Origin: Bacteroides intestinalis DSM 17393
GTDB lineage: Bacteria; Bacteroidota; Bacteroidia; Bacteroidales; Bacteroidaceae
Reading direction: 5' to 3'
Assembly (NCBI RefSeq): GCF_000172175.1
Contig: NZ_ABJL02000008.1
Coordinates: 558,001 to 622,000 of the forward strand
DNA length: 64,000 nucleotides
This document shows, one piece after another, positions 43,962-53,480 of the stretch; the first letter of the stretch is position 1, and every line of letters begins with the position of its first letter. Below the pieces are notes generated by a model. It did no database searches, was not told the origin of the DNA, and saw only the letters and a list, made by a program, of their open reading frames with translations. A program made the translations under genes and the position numbers.

Positions 43962-45737
43962 CTATGCAAAAATATCACTCCTCTGAATATAAGCAATCAC
44001 ATCGCCTTTATTCACGGTATCACCTTGCTTGGCACATATCTCTACGACACGTCCGGTAAATCCGGTCGGTATTTTTTCGTATTCTCCCCACGGGGTGGAA
44101 AGATAGCAGAACACTTCATCATGCTGGTATTTACGCCCGATGAACGGAGCAACAGAAGGACCTTCAACTGATACCTCCCACAGTACCTGTCCTTTATCCG
44201 GAGCAATTATCGGGTCAGCCTTAGCACGTTTCAGTTTTTTTATTTCTTCTTCTGAATATCCATTTTTCACCATGGCAGCATCCTTAGCGCGTTGTAACTC
44301 ATCCTCAAAACGCTTCTTAGCAGTACCTGACTTATAGTCACGATACTGACGGTCGTGCATGGCTAACTCAAAGAGTTCTTCATCATCGTCACCATATTCC
44401 CAGTTGTTATCATCCATTTCCTTCCGGAACTCATCCAGTGCATCCGGATAATTCAACTGCGGATCTGTATCTACAAACTCATAACCTTTAGACTTTGCGA
44501 GTTCTACAATCTCAGGATCCAGTTCACCTGGCAGGCGTCCGCTCTTACCCAAAATCATATCCCAGGTATGATTATCTATCATCGTCCAGCGCTCCTCGCC
44601 TTTCACCAGTTGCATAACGTTCATCAACGCAACATTCTTCACATACTGGCTGAAAGGTGTCACCAGTGGGGGATAACCTAATTTAGGCCATACATATTCC
44701 ACTTCGTCGAAAAGCATCACCAGTAAATCATCGATACTAAGTTCAGGTTCGTTTTTCCCTCTCAGTATCATATTTATTCCTGAATGTACCCCCTTCAGAT
44801 CCGCCATCATAGAACCCATCATACCACCGGGAAGTCCACATTTCAGCAACAAAGAGGACATATGTTTATTCGTAGGATCCATGAAATAACCCAGGAAATC
44901 ATCTATAAATTCCTGCGTCATGGCACGCGCTTTCATATAGGCTTTCATATTGATATCCGGTACCTGGAAACCCAGATCTTTCAACATAGCCTGCACCGAA
45001 ATTACATCCGGATGTACTTTACCCCAGGACATCGGTTCCATAGCTACATCAATGATATCAGCTCCATTCTCACAGACTTCAAGAATAGATGCCATCGACA
45101 GGCCCGGCCCACTATGACCATGATATTGAATGATCACTTCCGGATGCCTCTCTTTAATTGTTTTCGTCAATCGCCCCAGCATACCCGGACGACCGATACC
45201 TGCCATGTCTTTCAGACAGATTTCGGGTGCTCCGGCTTCGATCAGCTGATCAGCAACATGAGCGTAATACTCCACTGTATGTACAGGCGAATGCGTGATA
45301 CACAGCGTAGCTTGCGGTATCATACCTGCTTCCAATGCATATTTTATAGATGGAATGATATTGCGCGTTTCATTCAATCCACAGAAAATACGAGTGATAT
45401 CCACTCCCTGTGCATGCTTCACATGATACATCAAACGACGAACATCGGCAGGTACCGGATACATACGCAGAGCATTCAGACCACGATCCAGCATATGTGT
45501 CTGTATACCTGCTTCATTGAAAGGTTTAGTAAAAGCACGTACGGCCTTGTTGGGGTTTTCGCCATACAACAGATTCACTTGCTCAAAAGCCCCTCCGTTA
45601 GTTTCCACACGGGCAAAACACCCCATTTCGATAATCAAGGGGGCGATACGTACCAATTGGTCTACACGAGGTTGATATTTACCGGAAGATTGCCACATGT
45701 CACGGTAAACAAGACTGAATTTAATTTCTTTTTTCAT
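43962..45737 (-). CDS. Carboxyltransferase-domain protein (OadA/PycB-like) with biotin-less C-terminal domain
   Basis: A 591-residue protein. The N-terminal TIM barrel resembles the carboxyltransferase of oxaloacetate decarboxylase alpha or pyruvate carboxylase: FSLVYRDMWQSSG (usually RDAHQS), ICLKDMAGIGRPGMLGRLTK, QYHGHSGPGLSMAS and CGLPGGMMGSM. The end (about residues 510-591) has the barrel-sandwich fold of a biotinyl domain (GRVVEICAKQGDTVNKGDVI), but at the biotin position STPWGEYEKI replaces the usual AMKM. Biotin is therefore probably not attached here. A separate carrier may exist elsewhere. Substrate is uncertain. Confidence 0.85.
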   Translation of the reverse strand: MKKEIKFSLVYRDMWQSSGKYQPRVDQLVRIAPLIIEMGCFARVETNGGAFEQVNLLYGENPNKAVRAFTKPFNEAGIQTHMLDRGLNALRMYPVPADVRRLMYHVKHAQGVDITRIFCGLNETRNIIPSIKYALEAGMIPQATLCITHSPVHTVEYYAHVADQLIEAGAPEICLKDMAGIGRPGMLGRLTKTIKERHPEVIIQYHGHSGPGLSMASILEVCENGADIIDVAMEPMSWGKVHPDVISVQAMLKDLGFQVPDINMKAYMKARAMTQEFIDDFLGYFMDPTNKHMSSLLLKCGLPGGMMGSMMADLKGVHSGINMILRGKNEPELSIDDLLVMLFDEVEYVWPKLGYPPLVTPFSQYVKNVALMNVMQLVKGEERWTMIDNHTWDMILGKSGRLPGELDPEIVELAKSKGYEFVDTDPQLNYPDALDEFRKEMDDNNWEYGDDDEELFELAMHDRQYRDYKSGTAKKRFEDELQRAKDAAMVKNGYSEEEIKKLKRAKADPIIAPDKGQVLWEVSVEGPSVAPFIGRKYQHDEVFCYLSTPWGEYEKIPTGFTGRVVEICAKQGDTVNKGDVIAYIQRSDIFA

Positions 45738-45938
45738 CGCAGTCGGTAGTTAGCGGTTTAACATATATGGATTAGTAAGTTAACTTAATAAGTACAAATA
45801 TAGGGGTTTATTCTGACATATAGTCAAAAACAAGAGCTAAATATTTATTATAAAAGTTATGTTTTATATCATATTGAAAGCAGAATTTCATTTCTTCACA
45901 ATTCAAGCAGTCTTCACCAATGCGTACACATAAATATA

Positions 45939-45983
45939 CCCAGGGCACTGCCCTGGGCTATTCGGTTAAAGCCATATAGGCTT
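45939..45983. repeat. REP-like double hairpin
   Basis: CCCAGGGCA and TGCCCTGGG (45939-45957) are perfect inverted arms, followed by AAGCC-N5-GGCTT (45969-45983). This GC-rich pair of palindromes differs from its AT-rich surroundings and resembles dispersed intergenic elements. The rest of the 300-nt gap (45738-46043) holds nothing else that I can support. Confidence 0.65.
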
Positions 45984-46043
45984 AATTTACAGAATCACAC
46001 TGTAAGAGGCTCATAGTCAAGCTCGCAGCCTAACCTGTAGTTT

Positions 46044-46547
46044 TTAAACAAAGTCTTTCAATTCTTGTTGTAGCCGCTGGCGGGTAAAGAATATGCGGCT
46101 TTTGACAGTTCCTAAAGGCAATCCGAGCCGATCGGCTATTTCACGATACTTGAAACCGGAAACGTGCATGGAGAAGGGGACTTTATAATCACGAGGTAAT
46201 GAATTGACAATGCGGTGCATCTCTTTCAAATCATAAGTTCCTTCAGCGCTTGCAAAACCGGAGTTTTGCGGCAGGTTTAAATGATAAAGGTTATCTGTCT
46301 GATCCACGAAAGTTTGTTCGCGAACAATTCTGCGGTAATTATTAATAAAGATATTCCGCATAATGGTGTACATCCACCCTTTGAAATTTGTATCGGGCAT
46401 GTACTTGTCTTCGTTATCCAACGCTTTGAGTGAGGTTTCCTGCAATAAATCATTCGCCTCCTCTTTATCGGCTGTCAACTTATATGCAAAGCGAAGCAGT
46501 TCTTCTTGCACACTAATCAAATCCTTCCTAAAACTGTAGGTATTCAT
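46044..46547 (-). CDS. ECF-type RNA polymerase sigma factor
   Basis: A 167-residue sigma factor. The ATG at 46547 (MNTYSFRKDLISVQEELLRF) is preferred; the frame upstream is intergenic. Region 2 has KEEANDLLQETSLKALDNED and WMYTIMRNIFINNYRR. Region 4 has REIADRLGLPLGTVKSRIF. No anti-sigma gene is adjacent, unlike the sigma factor at 24739. It faces away from the M16 peptidase gene. Confidence 0.93.
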   Translation of the reverse strand: MNTYSFRKDLISVQEELLRFAYKLTADKEEANDLLQETSLKALDNEDKYMPDTNFKGWMYTIMRNIFINNYRRIVREQTFVDQTDNLYHLNLPQNSGFASAEGTYDLKEMHRIVNSLPRDYKVPFSMHVSGFKYREIADRLGLPLGTVKSRIFFTRQRLQQELKDFV

Positions 46548-46780
46548 ACTTTGCTCTTTTAAATAGTTAATAATTATTTTAAATTCACGATTGCAAGTAT
46601 AGGGAAGTTTCAAGTTTCCGAGGGGTCGAGTTTTGTTTTTATTTAGGGCAAAAACTATCAAATGGCAGTTTTCACCCCCATTTTGAGAGTTTTCTGGCGG
46701 TCTTTTTAAAAAAAGCGTATCTTTTTCCGAAGATTTCGTAAAGTGTTTGTGATTTTTTTATAGTTTTGCCTACATATAGC

Positions 46781-46810
46781 AAAAACACTTTATTTAAAAA
46801 CACTTTATTT
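46781..46810 (+). repeat. Exact 15-bp tandem duplication before the M16 start codon
   Basis: AAAAACACTTTATTT occurs twice in a row (46781-46795, 46796-46810), ending 1 nt before the ATG at 46812. A TAGTTTTG -7-type element lies at 46761-46768, so both copies should be in the mRNA leader. AAAGTGTTT, its inverse, occurs at 46740-46748. Confidence 0.85.
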
Positions 46811-46811
46811 T

Positions 46812-49712
46812 ATGAGACGAATTATTAATTCCATTATTCTTCTGGCTATCATGGCTATCGCTCTGCCGTCATACGGTCAAGGGCTGAAAGCATTCAAGCT
46901 GAAGAATGGCCTTTCCGTATATATATGGGAAGACAACACCAAATCGGATGTATATGGTATTGTGGCCTGCCGAACAGGCTCAGTGAACGATCCGGCAGAA
47001 TATACCGGACTGGCACACTACCTGGAGCACGTAATGTTTAAGGGTACCGACAAGATCGGGGCTCTGGACTGGGCTACCGAAAAGCCGCTTTATGATAAAA
47101 TCATTGCCAAGTACGATGAAATGGCGGATGAAGCCGATCCCGTAAAGAAAGAAGCCATTGCTAAAGAAATCAATGAATTGACAGTAGAAGCCGCTAAAGT
47201 AAGTGTATCTACCGAATTCATGAATCTGATAGAAAGTATGGGTGGAAAAGGATTGAATGCCGGAACAAGTTTCGATGTGACTTATTATCACAACTCATTC
47301 CCTCCTTACCAAATCAATAAATGGTTGGAAATCTACTCACAACGTATGATTAATCCAGTATTCCGTACTTTCCAGACCGAGCTGGAAAGTGTATATGAGG
47401 AATATAACATGTACCAAGACAATCCAAGCAGCGTACAGCAAGAGTTCATCTCAAGCAAGGCATACGAAGGACATCCCTACGCACGCCCTATTATCGGATT
47501 GCCGGAACACCTGAAAAACCCACGTTTGAGTAAGTTGATCGACTATTATAACGATTGGTACACTCCGGAAAACATGGTGCTCATCCTCGTTGGTAACGTA
47601 GATGCTAAACAAATCAGCGGACGTATCAACGCTACTTTCGGACGCCTGCAAGCTAAACCGACTCCCGAACGTAAAACTTATCCCGACCTTGAAATCAAAG
47701 GCCGTAAGCAATATAATGCAAAGATCGGTTATTATCCCAATGTATGCCTCGTATATAAAGGCGTACCTTCCGGACATCCCGATGAAAAGCCTTTGGATAT
47801 CGCTATGTCTCTGTTGAGCAATAACAGCAACACCGGTACACTGGACAAGCTGACCATTGACGGTGAATTGACACAAGGATTTGCTTATTCAGACAGTCGT
47901 CGCGAACAAGGCCGTAATATCGTGCGTTGCATCCCTTTGTACGACGAAAACCAACGTCGCTTCGAATCAAATAAGAGTGCTGAAAAGAAAGCTCTGAAAG
48001 CTATTGAGAAAGTAGCTAACGGTGAATTTGAAGAATGGCAAATCAATTCTATTAAGAACAATATGTGTCGTGATTTCGACCGCAGAATGGAGTCTAACAC
48101 TTACAAAGCACATATGTTGATGGATGCTTTCATCAGTGAAGAAGACCTGGGACAAGTTCTCAACTACAAAGATGAAGTAATGGCTATCACAACAGAAGAT
48201 ATCAAACGTGTTGCCAAGCAATACCTGACAAATGATTATCTTGCCATTTACATCGAAAAAGGAAAACTCGATAAGAGTACCAAAATTAAGAAACCGGGAT
48301 ATAAACCTATCGAACCTCCTGTAGGAAAACAATCACTGTATGCTACGCAATTCAAGAACATGCCAATCGGACAAGTAGATGAGAAGTTCATCAACTTCGC
48401 TGACGTACAAAGCAAACAATTGAACGACCGCTCTAAGATGTACTATACACAGAATCCGGAAAATAATGTATTCAGCTTAACACTGCGTTACGGTGTTGGT
48501 GAGCGCGAATTCCGCAAACTGGGTATCGCAGCAGACCTGATGAATAATGCAGGTATCATGGGTGCTTACGAGCCACAACAATTGAAAGAAGAGCTTGGTA
48601 AACTGAATGCTACTTGTGAAGTAAGTGCTAACAGCAACTATCTCTACATCACCATGGAAGGTTATGAAGAAACTTTGCCGCAAGCTTGCCAGCTCCTCGC
48701 CCGTCAGATTCTGATGCCGAAACTGGACGAAAAGCAGCTGAGCCGTATCAAAGGTTCCATGTTGGGTAGCCGTCAGCAACGCAAGGAAAACGTAAACGCT
48801 TTGTCCAGCGCACTTATGCAGTATATGATTTACCAGGATAAATCATCCTACATCGACGAACTGACAGACAAGGAAGTTTATGAATTACAGATTTCCGAGT
48901 TGACAGGTGACATCAACCGCGCAGCCAACTATGAAGCAGAAATCTTCTATTGCGGAACAATGCCTTTCGACAATGCTTATGAAGTTCTCAGCAAAAACCT
49001 GCCACTGGTTGCCAACGAAAAACCGACCACTTCACCGCAGGACAAACCTATGGCTACCGTAACGGAGAACACTGTTTACTTCCTGCCGAACTCTGATGCT
49101 GAACAGGCTCAAATCTACTTCTTCATGCCAATGGAGAAATTCGACAAGAAAGATGACGTGATTCGCGATGCATTCAATCAATACTTCTCTGGTGGTTTCA
49201 ATGGATTGGTATTGGATGAAATCCGTGGAAAACGTTCTATGGCTTATTCAGCCGGAGCATATATCGGTACACCTTCATTGCCTGGCAACCCGACTTATCT
49301 GTTCGGTAACATCGGTACACAGAATGATAAAGCCAACGATGCATTGGATGTATTCATGGGGTTGATTACAGACATGCCAAAGAATGCTGACCGTATAGAC
49401 AACATCAAGAGCTACATGCGCCAGGAGATGCTGACTACACATCCTTCTTTCCGTAACAAAGCCGAGTATATGAGATCATTGCAACGTGTAGGCTATAACG
49501 ATGATCCTACCAAAGAGAATCTGCCTAAGGTTGATGCCCTGACTTTCGATGATATCGTAAAGTTCTACGAAGAAAATGTCAAAGGTAAACCATACTGTAT
49601 CGGTATCATGGGTAACCCGAAAGATATCGACGTGAAGAAGCTGGAGAAATACGGCAAAGTAGTGAAACTGAATGAAAGAAAATTGTTCAACACGAAAGAC
49701 GCAATGTTCTAA
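46812..49712 (+). CDS. Secreted M16-family metallopeptidase
   Basis: A 966-residue double-length insulinase-type protease. A signal peptide ends ALPSYGQG. The inverted zinc motif HxxEH is HYLEH (H69, E72, H73), with the third ligand expected in the segment ELESVYEEYNMYQDNP. Four M16 domains follow in two halves; the C-terminal half (from about residue 500) lacks a zinc motif, as is normal. It is predicted to be periplasmic and to degrade peptides. Confidence 0.93.
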   Translation: MRRIINSIILLAIMAIALPSYGQGLKAFKLKNGLSVYIWEDNTKSDVYGIVACRTGSVNDPAEYTGLAHYLEHVMFKGTDKIGALDWATEKPLYDKIIAKYDEMADEADPVKKEAIAKEINELTVEAAKVSVSTEFMNLIESMGGKGLNAGTSFDVTYYHNSFPPYQINKWLEIYSQRMINPVFRTFQTELESVYEEYNMYQDNPSSVQQEFISSKAYEGHPYARPIIGLPEHLKNPRLSKLIDYYNDWYTPENMVLILVGNVDAKQISGRINATFGRLQAKPTPERKTYPDLEIKGRKQYNAKIGYYPNVCLVYKGVPSGHPDEKPLDIAMSLLSNNSNTGTLDKLTIDGELTQGFAYSDSRREQGRNIVRCIPLYDENQRRFESNKSAEKKALKAIEKVANGEFEEWQINSIKNNMCRDFDRRMESNTYKAHMLMDAFISEEDLGQVLNYKDEVMAITTEDIKRVAKQYLTNDYLAIYIEKGKLDKSTKIKKPGYKPIEPPVGKQSLYATQFKNMPIGQVDEKFINFADVQSKQLNDRSKMYYTQNPENNVFSLTLRYGVGEREFRKLGIAADLMNNAGIMGAYEPQQLKEELGKLNATCEVSANSNYLYITMEGYEETLPQACQLLARQILMPKLDEKQLSRIKGSMLGSRQQRKENVNALSSALMQYMIYQDKSSYIDELTDKEVYELQISELTGDINRAANYEAEIFYCGTMPFDNAYEVLSKNLPLVANEKPTTSPQDKPMATVTENTVYFLPNSDAEQAQIYFFMPMEKFDKKDDVIRDAFNQYFSGGFNGLVLDEIRGKRSMAYSAGAYIGTPSLPGNPTYLFGNIGTQNDKANDALDVFMGLITDMPKNADRIDNIKSYMRQEMLTTHPSFRNKAEYMRSLQRVGYNDDPTKENLPKVDALTFDDIVKFYEENVKGKPYCIGIMGNPKDIDVKKLEKYGKVVKLNERKLFNTKDAMF

Positions 49713-49736
49713 CAAGAATCTCCTTTAATTAAAAAG

Positions 49737-49764
49737 AGGTTGTGTCAAAACTCTGGCACAACCT
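49737..49764. repeat. IS left-end hairpin
   Basis: AGGTTGTG and CACAACCT form a perfect 8-bp stem around TCAAAACTCTGG, followed by TTTTTT. It contains the terminal repeat core and could act as a terminator that shields the transposase from outside transcription. Confidence 0.75.
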
Positions 49765-49851
49765 TTTTTATGCACAAAGCCCGGATTTTCCCAAGCCCAG
49801 GCTTTGTTATTACCCAAAGTTTATGTAACTTTAGGCATCATTTTTTTCGTT

Positions 49852-51513
49852 ATGGCAAAGTTACATTTTCGTCCTTACATTCCCAACCAAACCGTTCTTT
49901 TTCCACAAAGAATTGATGAAAACATAGCTGCGGACGACCCTGTCCGCATAGTCAATGCAGTTGTTGATAATCTCAATCTTGATAATTTCAAGAAGCTTTA
50001 TAAAGAAACGGGGCGCTCAGCTTATCATCCTAAAATGATGCTCAAGGTAATTATCTACGCTTACATGAATAATATCTATTCCTGTCGTAAAATAGAGAAG
50101 CTTCTTTTGCGTGACATTCATTATATCTGGCTTGCCGGTCATGAGCATCCGGATTTCATCACCATCAACCGTTTCCGTAACCGTGTAAAGGAGGAGATAA
50201 ACAACGTTTTCACGCAGTTGGTTCTTGTCCTTGCCGATAAGGGTTTCATCAGTCTTGACGTGGAGTATATCGACGGTACCAAGATTGAGTCCAAAGCCAA
50301 CAAATATACTTTTGTCTGGCGCAAGAGTGTTGAAAAGCACCGCACGAAGTTGCTGGACAAGATTCGTATCCTTCTGGAACAGGTGGACGAAGCCATTGCA
50401 CAAGAGAACTCCGTAAAAGACACACCCGCCCAATTCACTCCCGCCATGCTCTCTGACATAGTGGATGAACTTAAAGAAGTCCTAGAACACCAGCCTGCGA
50501 CAAAGGATAAGGAACAAAAGAAAGCCCTGCGCGAAAAGAAGAAACAGGTCAGGGAACTTGAAGGGTATCGTGACAAGCTGATGGAATACGACAATCACCT
50601 TGAAGTCCTTGGAGAACGTAATTCCTATTCCAAGACCGATCCTGATGCTACATTCATGCGTATGAAAGAAGACGCCATGAAGAACGGGCAGACCAAGCCC
50701 GGGTATAATTTACAAACAGGTACTGAAAACCAATTCATCATAGACTTCCGGCTGTTTCCCAACCCCACCGATACGCTGACCCTGATCCCTTTCTTCCACT
50801 CCTTCCAGCACCGCTATAACCGCTTACCGGGTATCGGTGTGGCAGACTCCGGTTACGGCTCGGAAGAAAATTACCGGTTCATGCAGGAAAACGGGATAGA
50901 GGCCTTTGTCAAGTACAACTACTTCCATAAAGAGCAGCGTCCCCGTTATACTCCCAACCCGTTCCATGCGGAAAGTCTCCATTACAATGCGGGGGAGGAT
51001 TATTACGTTTGTCCGATGGGGCAGCGCATGAACCGTATAGGGACCAGACGTGACAAAACTGCAAGCGGATACATCACCGAAAGTGCACGTTATAAAGCAC
51101 AAAATTGCGAGGGTTGTCCTTTGCGTGGCAGTTGCTTTAAAGCCCAGGGAAATCGTATTATAGAAGTCAATCACCGGTTAAACCAATACAAACGGCAGGC
51201 ACGGGAAATATTGCTCTCAGAGGAAGGTATCAAGCATAGAGGCAGGAGGTGTATAGAACCGGAAGCTGTGTTTGGACAAATGAAATACAACATGGCATAC
51301 CGCCGGTTCAGACATAAAGGAGAAGACAAGGTTACGATGGACTTTGCTTTCTTTGCTATAGCTTTTAATATCAAAAAAATGTGCGCTAAACTACTAAAAG
51401 CAGGAAAGGGAGGGACTGCACGCATTATATGTATTCTTATCAGAACAATTATGACGCAATATACGAGGAATATAGCCGCGTATTACCAAATTAGTGAAAA
51501 AAGAGTCGCATAG
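49852..51513 (+). CDS. IS1182-family transposase
   Basis: A 553-residue transposase starting MAKLHFRPYIPNQTVLFPQ. The N-terminal DUF772-type DNA-binding part (HPKMMLKVIIYAYMNNIYSC) is followed by the DDE-fold core with EYIDGTKIESKANKY (first Asp), GVADSGYGSEENY (second Asp) and CIEPEAVFGQMKYN (Glu). A Cys-containing segment (CEGCPLRGSC) lies before the last motif. The frame is intact, so the element may be active. A coiled-coil-like charged stretch (about residues 205-245) is inserted in the core. Confidence 0.95.
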   Translation: MAKLHFRPYIPNQTVLFPQRIDENIAADDPVRIVNAVVDNLNLDNFKKLYKETGRSAYHPKMMLKVIIYAYMNNIYSCRKIEKLLLRDIHYIWLAGHEHPDFITINRFRNRVKEEINNVFTQLVLVLADKGFISLDVEYIDGTKIESKANKYTFVWRKSVEKHRTKLLDKIRILLEQVDEAIAQENSVKDTPAQFTPAMLSDIVDELKEVLEHQPATKDKEQKKALREKKKQVRELEGYRDKLMEYDNHLEVLGERNSYSKTDPDATFMRMKEDAMKNGQTKPGYNLQTGTENQFIIDFRLFPNPTDTLTLIPFFHSFQHRYNRLPGIGVADSGYGSEENYRFMQENGIEAFVKYNYFHKEQRPRYTPNPFHAESLHYNAGEDYYVCPMGQRMNRIGTRRDKTASGYITESARYKAQNCEGCPLRGSCFKAQGNRIIEVNHRLNQYKRQAREILLSEEGIKHRGRRCIEPEAVFGQMKYNMAYRRFRHKGEDKVTMDFAFFAIAFNIKKMCAKLLKAGKGGTARIICILIRTIMTQYTRNIAAYYQISEKRVA

Positions 51514-51540
51514 AGAAAAAAACATTTAAATATAAAAAAA

Positions 51541-51570
51541 GGAGATGTGCCTTAGTTTTGACACATCTCC
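51541..51570. repeat. IS right-end hairpin
   Basis: GGAGATGTG and CACATCTCC form a perfect 9-bp stem. The loop, read on the minus strand, is TCAAAACTAAGG, nearly the same as in the left end, but the stem sequence differs while pairing is kept. Confidence 0.75.
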
Positions 51571-51625
51571 TTTTCTTTTTCCATTCGCTTTTACAATTAT
51601 TCAGTTTGTTCTTGGAACAAAATCT

Positions 51626-52273
51626 TTAATCCTTGTCTTTATCTTCTACTTCTGCCGCACTTCCCGAGAGAATAGGCAGACAGATATTATACTTCACAGC
51701 CAGAATACGTGTGACGAATACTGAAATACCGCCTGCCACCTGACATCCATATGAATGTATCCCGATAAGATCGCACATCCAGTAAACCGTACCGCCTACT
51801 ACACACGCCATAGCATAAATCTCTTTTCGGAAAATCAGTGGAATTTCATTGATAAACACATCACGAATCACACCACCTGCAGCACCTGTAATACTACCCA
51901 TAATGATAGCTACCCAGAACGGATATCCCAGTGCAATGCTTTTTCCCACACCGACTACTGTAAACAGTGCCAAACCAATGCTGTCGAATATAAAGAAAGT
52001 GTTATGCAAATGAATCAGATGTTTTCCAAAAAGAATCACCCACAGCAATGCCAATCCTGTACAAATCAAATAGATAGGATCTGTCATCCAGCCCGGAGTG
52101 ACCCCCAACAGCACATCACGTATCGTACCGCCACCAATGGCAGTTACAAAACCTACCACGTACGCCCCGAACCAGTCGAACCGCTTTGCCGAAGCCAGCC
52201 TAATGCCACTGATGGCAAAAGCAAACGTACCTATAAAGTCGAGTATTTGAACAAATGTTGGCATAATAATCAA
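51626..52273 (-). CDS. TRIC/YicG (UPF0126)-family membrane channel
   Basis: A 215-residue protein with seven hydrophobic spans in two repeats. Both repeats carry the glycine-rich signature: FVTAIGGGTIRDVLLG (residues about 41-56) and SITGAAGGVIRDVFIN (about 127-142). Prokaryotic members are trimeric cation channels or glycine transporters. The tail is acidic (EVEDKDKD). The true substrate here is not determined. Confidence 0.92.
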   Translation of the reverse strand: MIIMPTFVQILDFIGTFAFAISGIRLASAKRFDWFGAYVVGFVTAIGGGTIRDVLLGVTPGWMTDPIYLICTGLALLWVILFGKHLIHLHNTFFIFDSIGLALFTVVGVGKSIALGYPFWVAIIMGSITGAAGGVIRDVFINEIPLIFRKEIYAMACVVGGTVYWMCDLIGIHSYGCQVAGGISVFVTRILAVKYNICLPILSGSAAEVEDKDKD

Positions 52274-52385
52274 TGATAAACGTTAAATGTTTAATGATTT
52301 ATAATTGCTATTCATTAAATTTATTGGCAAAGTAACAAATAATTTCCCTAAGAAAACGTATTTTTGTCTCATCAATTTATATATA

Positions 52386-53480
52386 ATGAAAATAACAATC
52401 GTATCGGGTGCACGCCCCAACTTCATGAAAATAGCTCCTATCACCCGGGCTATTAAAGCCGCACAGGAAGCTGGAAAGAAAATTTCATACCGTCTTATTT
52501 ATACTGGACGGCAAGACGATACCAGTCTGGATGCCTCTCTGTTCTCTGATCTGGACATGAAGAAACCCGATGGTTATCTTGGAGTCAGCGGACATGACCA
52601 ATCGGAAGTGACAGCTGCCATCATGCTTGCCTTCGAAAAGGAATTGAACACACATCCCGCCCAGGTAGTTCTTGTTGTAGATGACCTTACGGCCACCATG
52701 AGTTGTTCTATCGTTGCCAAGAAGCGCGGGCTGAAAGTCGCACACCTCATTGCCGGTACCCGTTCGTTCGATATGAATATGCCTCGCGAAGTGAACCGTA
52801 CCATTGTAGACGCCATTTCCGACTATCTGTTTACCGCAGGTATGGTGGCTAACCGCAACCTGAATCAGGAAGGCATGATTCCCGAATACATCCACTATGT
52901 AGGTAATATTCTAATAGATACCGTCCGCTATAACCGTCACCGCCTGTTGCAACCCGTATGGTTCTCTACCATGGGCTTGAAAGGACACGGCTATCTATTA
53001 CTCACTCTCAATCGTCACGAGTTGCTGAACAAAAAGAATGTGCTTAAATCTCTGATACAAACATTAGTGGATAAATCCGGAGGTATGCCCATCATTGCTC
53101 CGCTGCACCCATACGTGCAGAAAGCCATCAAAGTGCTGGAAATACCTGCACCCAACCTACACATTCTACCGCCTCAAAGTTACCTGCACTTCGGATATCT
53201 TATCAACCATGCCAAAGGTATCATCACAGATTCCGGCAACATTGCAGAAGAAGCTACTTTCCTTGATGTTCCCTGCATCACGCTCAACTCTTATGCCGAA
53301 CATCCCGAAACTTGGCGTGTAGGTACTAATGAATTAGTGAACGAAGACCCCGTTGCATTTGCCGCCGTACTTGAAACGTTGATGCATGGCGAATGGAAAC
53401 ATACTACGTTACCTGACCGTTGGGACGGACGTACAGCGGAACGTATTGTGCAAACGTTGATTAATGGAGAATTAAAGTAA
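52386..53480 (+). CDS. wecB: UDP-GlcNAc 2-epimerase (non-hydrolysing), WecB-like
   Basis: A 364-residue enzyme of the GT-B fold starting MKITIVSGARPNFMKIAPIT; the frame upstream is intergenic. Family markers are GARPNFMK, IHYVGNILIDTV and TDSGNIAEEATFLDVPCITL. It interconverts UDP-GlcNAc and UDP-ManNAc for surface polysaccharides. The 3' end overlaps the 3' end of the convergent glycosyltransferase gene by 20 nt. Confidence 0.9.
   Translation: MKITIVSGARPNFMKIAPITRAIKAAQEAGKKISYRLIYTGRQDDTSLDASLFSDLDMKKPDGYLGVSGHDQSEVTAAIMLAFEKELNTHPAQVVLVVDDLTATMSCSIVAKKRGLKVAHLIAGTRSFDMNMPREVNRTIVDAISDYLFTAGMVANRNLNQEGMIPEYIHYVGNILIDTVRYNRHRLLQPVWFSTMGLKGHGYLLLTLNRHELLNKKNVLKSLIQTLVDKSGGMPIIAPLHPYVQKAIKVLEIPAPNLHILPPQSYLHFGYLINHAKGIITDSGNIAEEATFLDVPCITLNSYAEHPETWRVGTNELVNEDPVAFAAVLETLMHGEWKHTTLPDRWDGRTAERIVQTLINGELK

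Larger units (their letters stand above)
49737..51570 (+). mobile_element. IS1182-family insertion sequence, complete copy
   Basis: About 1,834 bp with one intact transposase gene. The outermost parts share TGTGTCAAAACT and GGCACA in inverted orientation at the two ends. A second hairpin (CAAAGCC...GGCTTTG, about 49775-49809) lies in the leader before the transposase. The left boundary is supported by the point where homology with the second copy begins (49736/62897). I cannot see a clear target-site duplication. The insertion sits between the convergent M16 protease and TRIC-type genes and breaks no gene. Confidence 0.88.

Noticed and set aside
44784..45749. 321-residue frame on the plus strand
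   Set aside because: Antisense to the carboxyltransferase gene, with His-, Thr- and Arg-rich composition and no recognisable domain.
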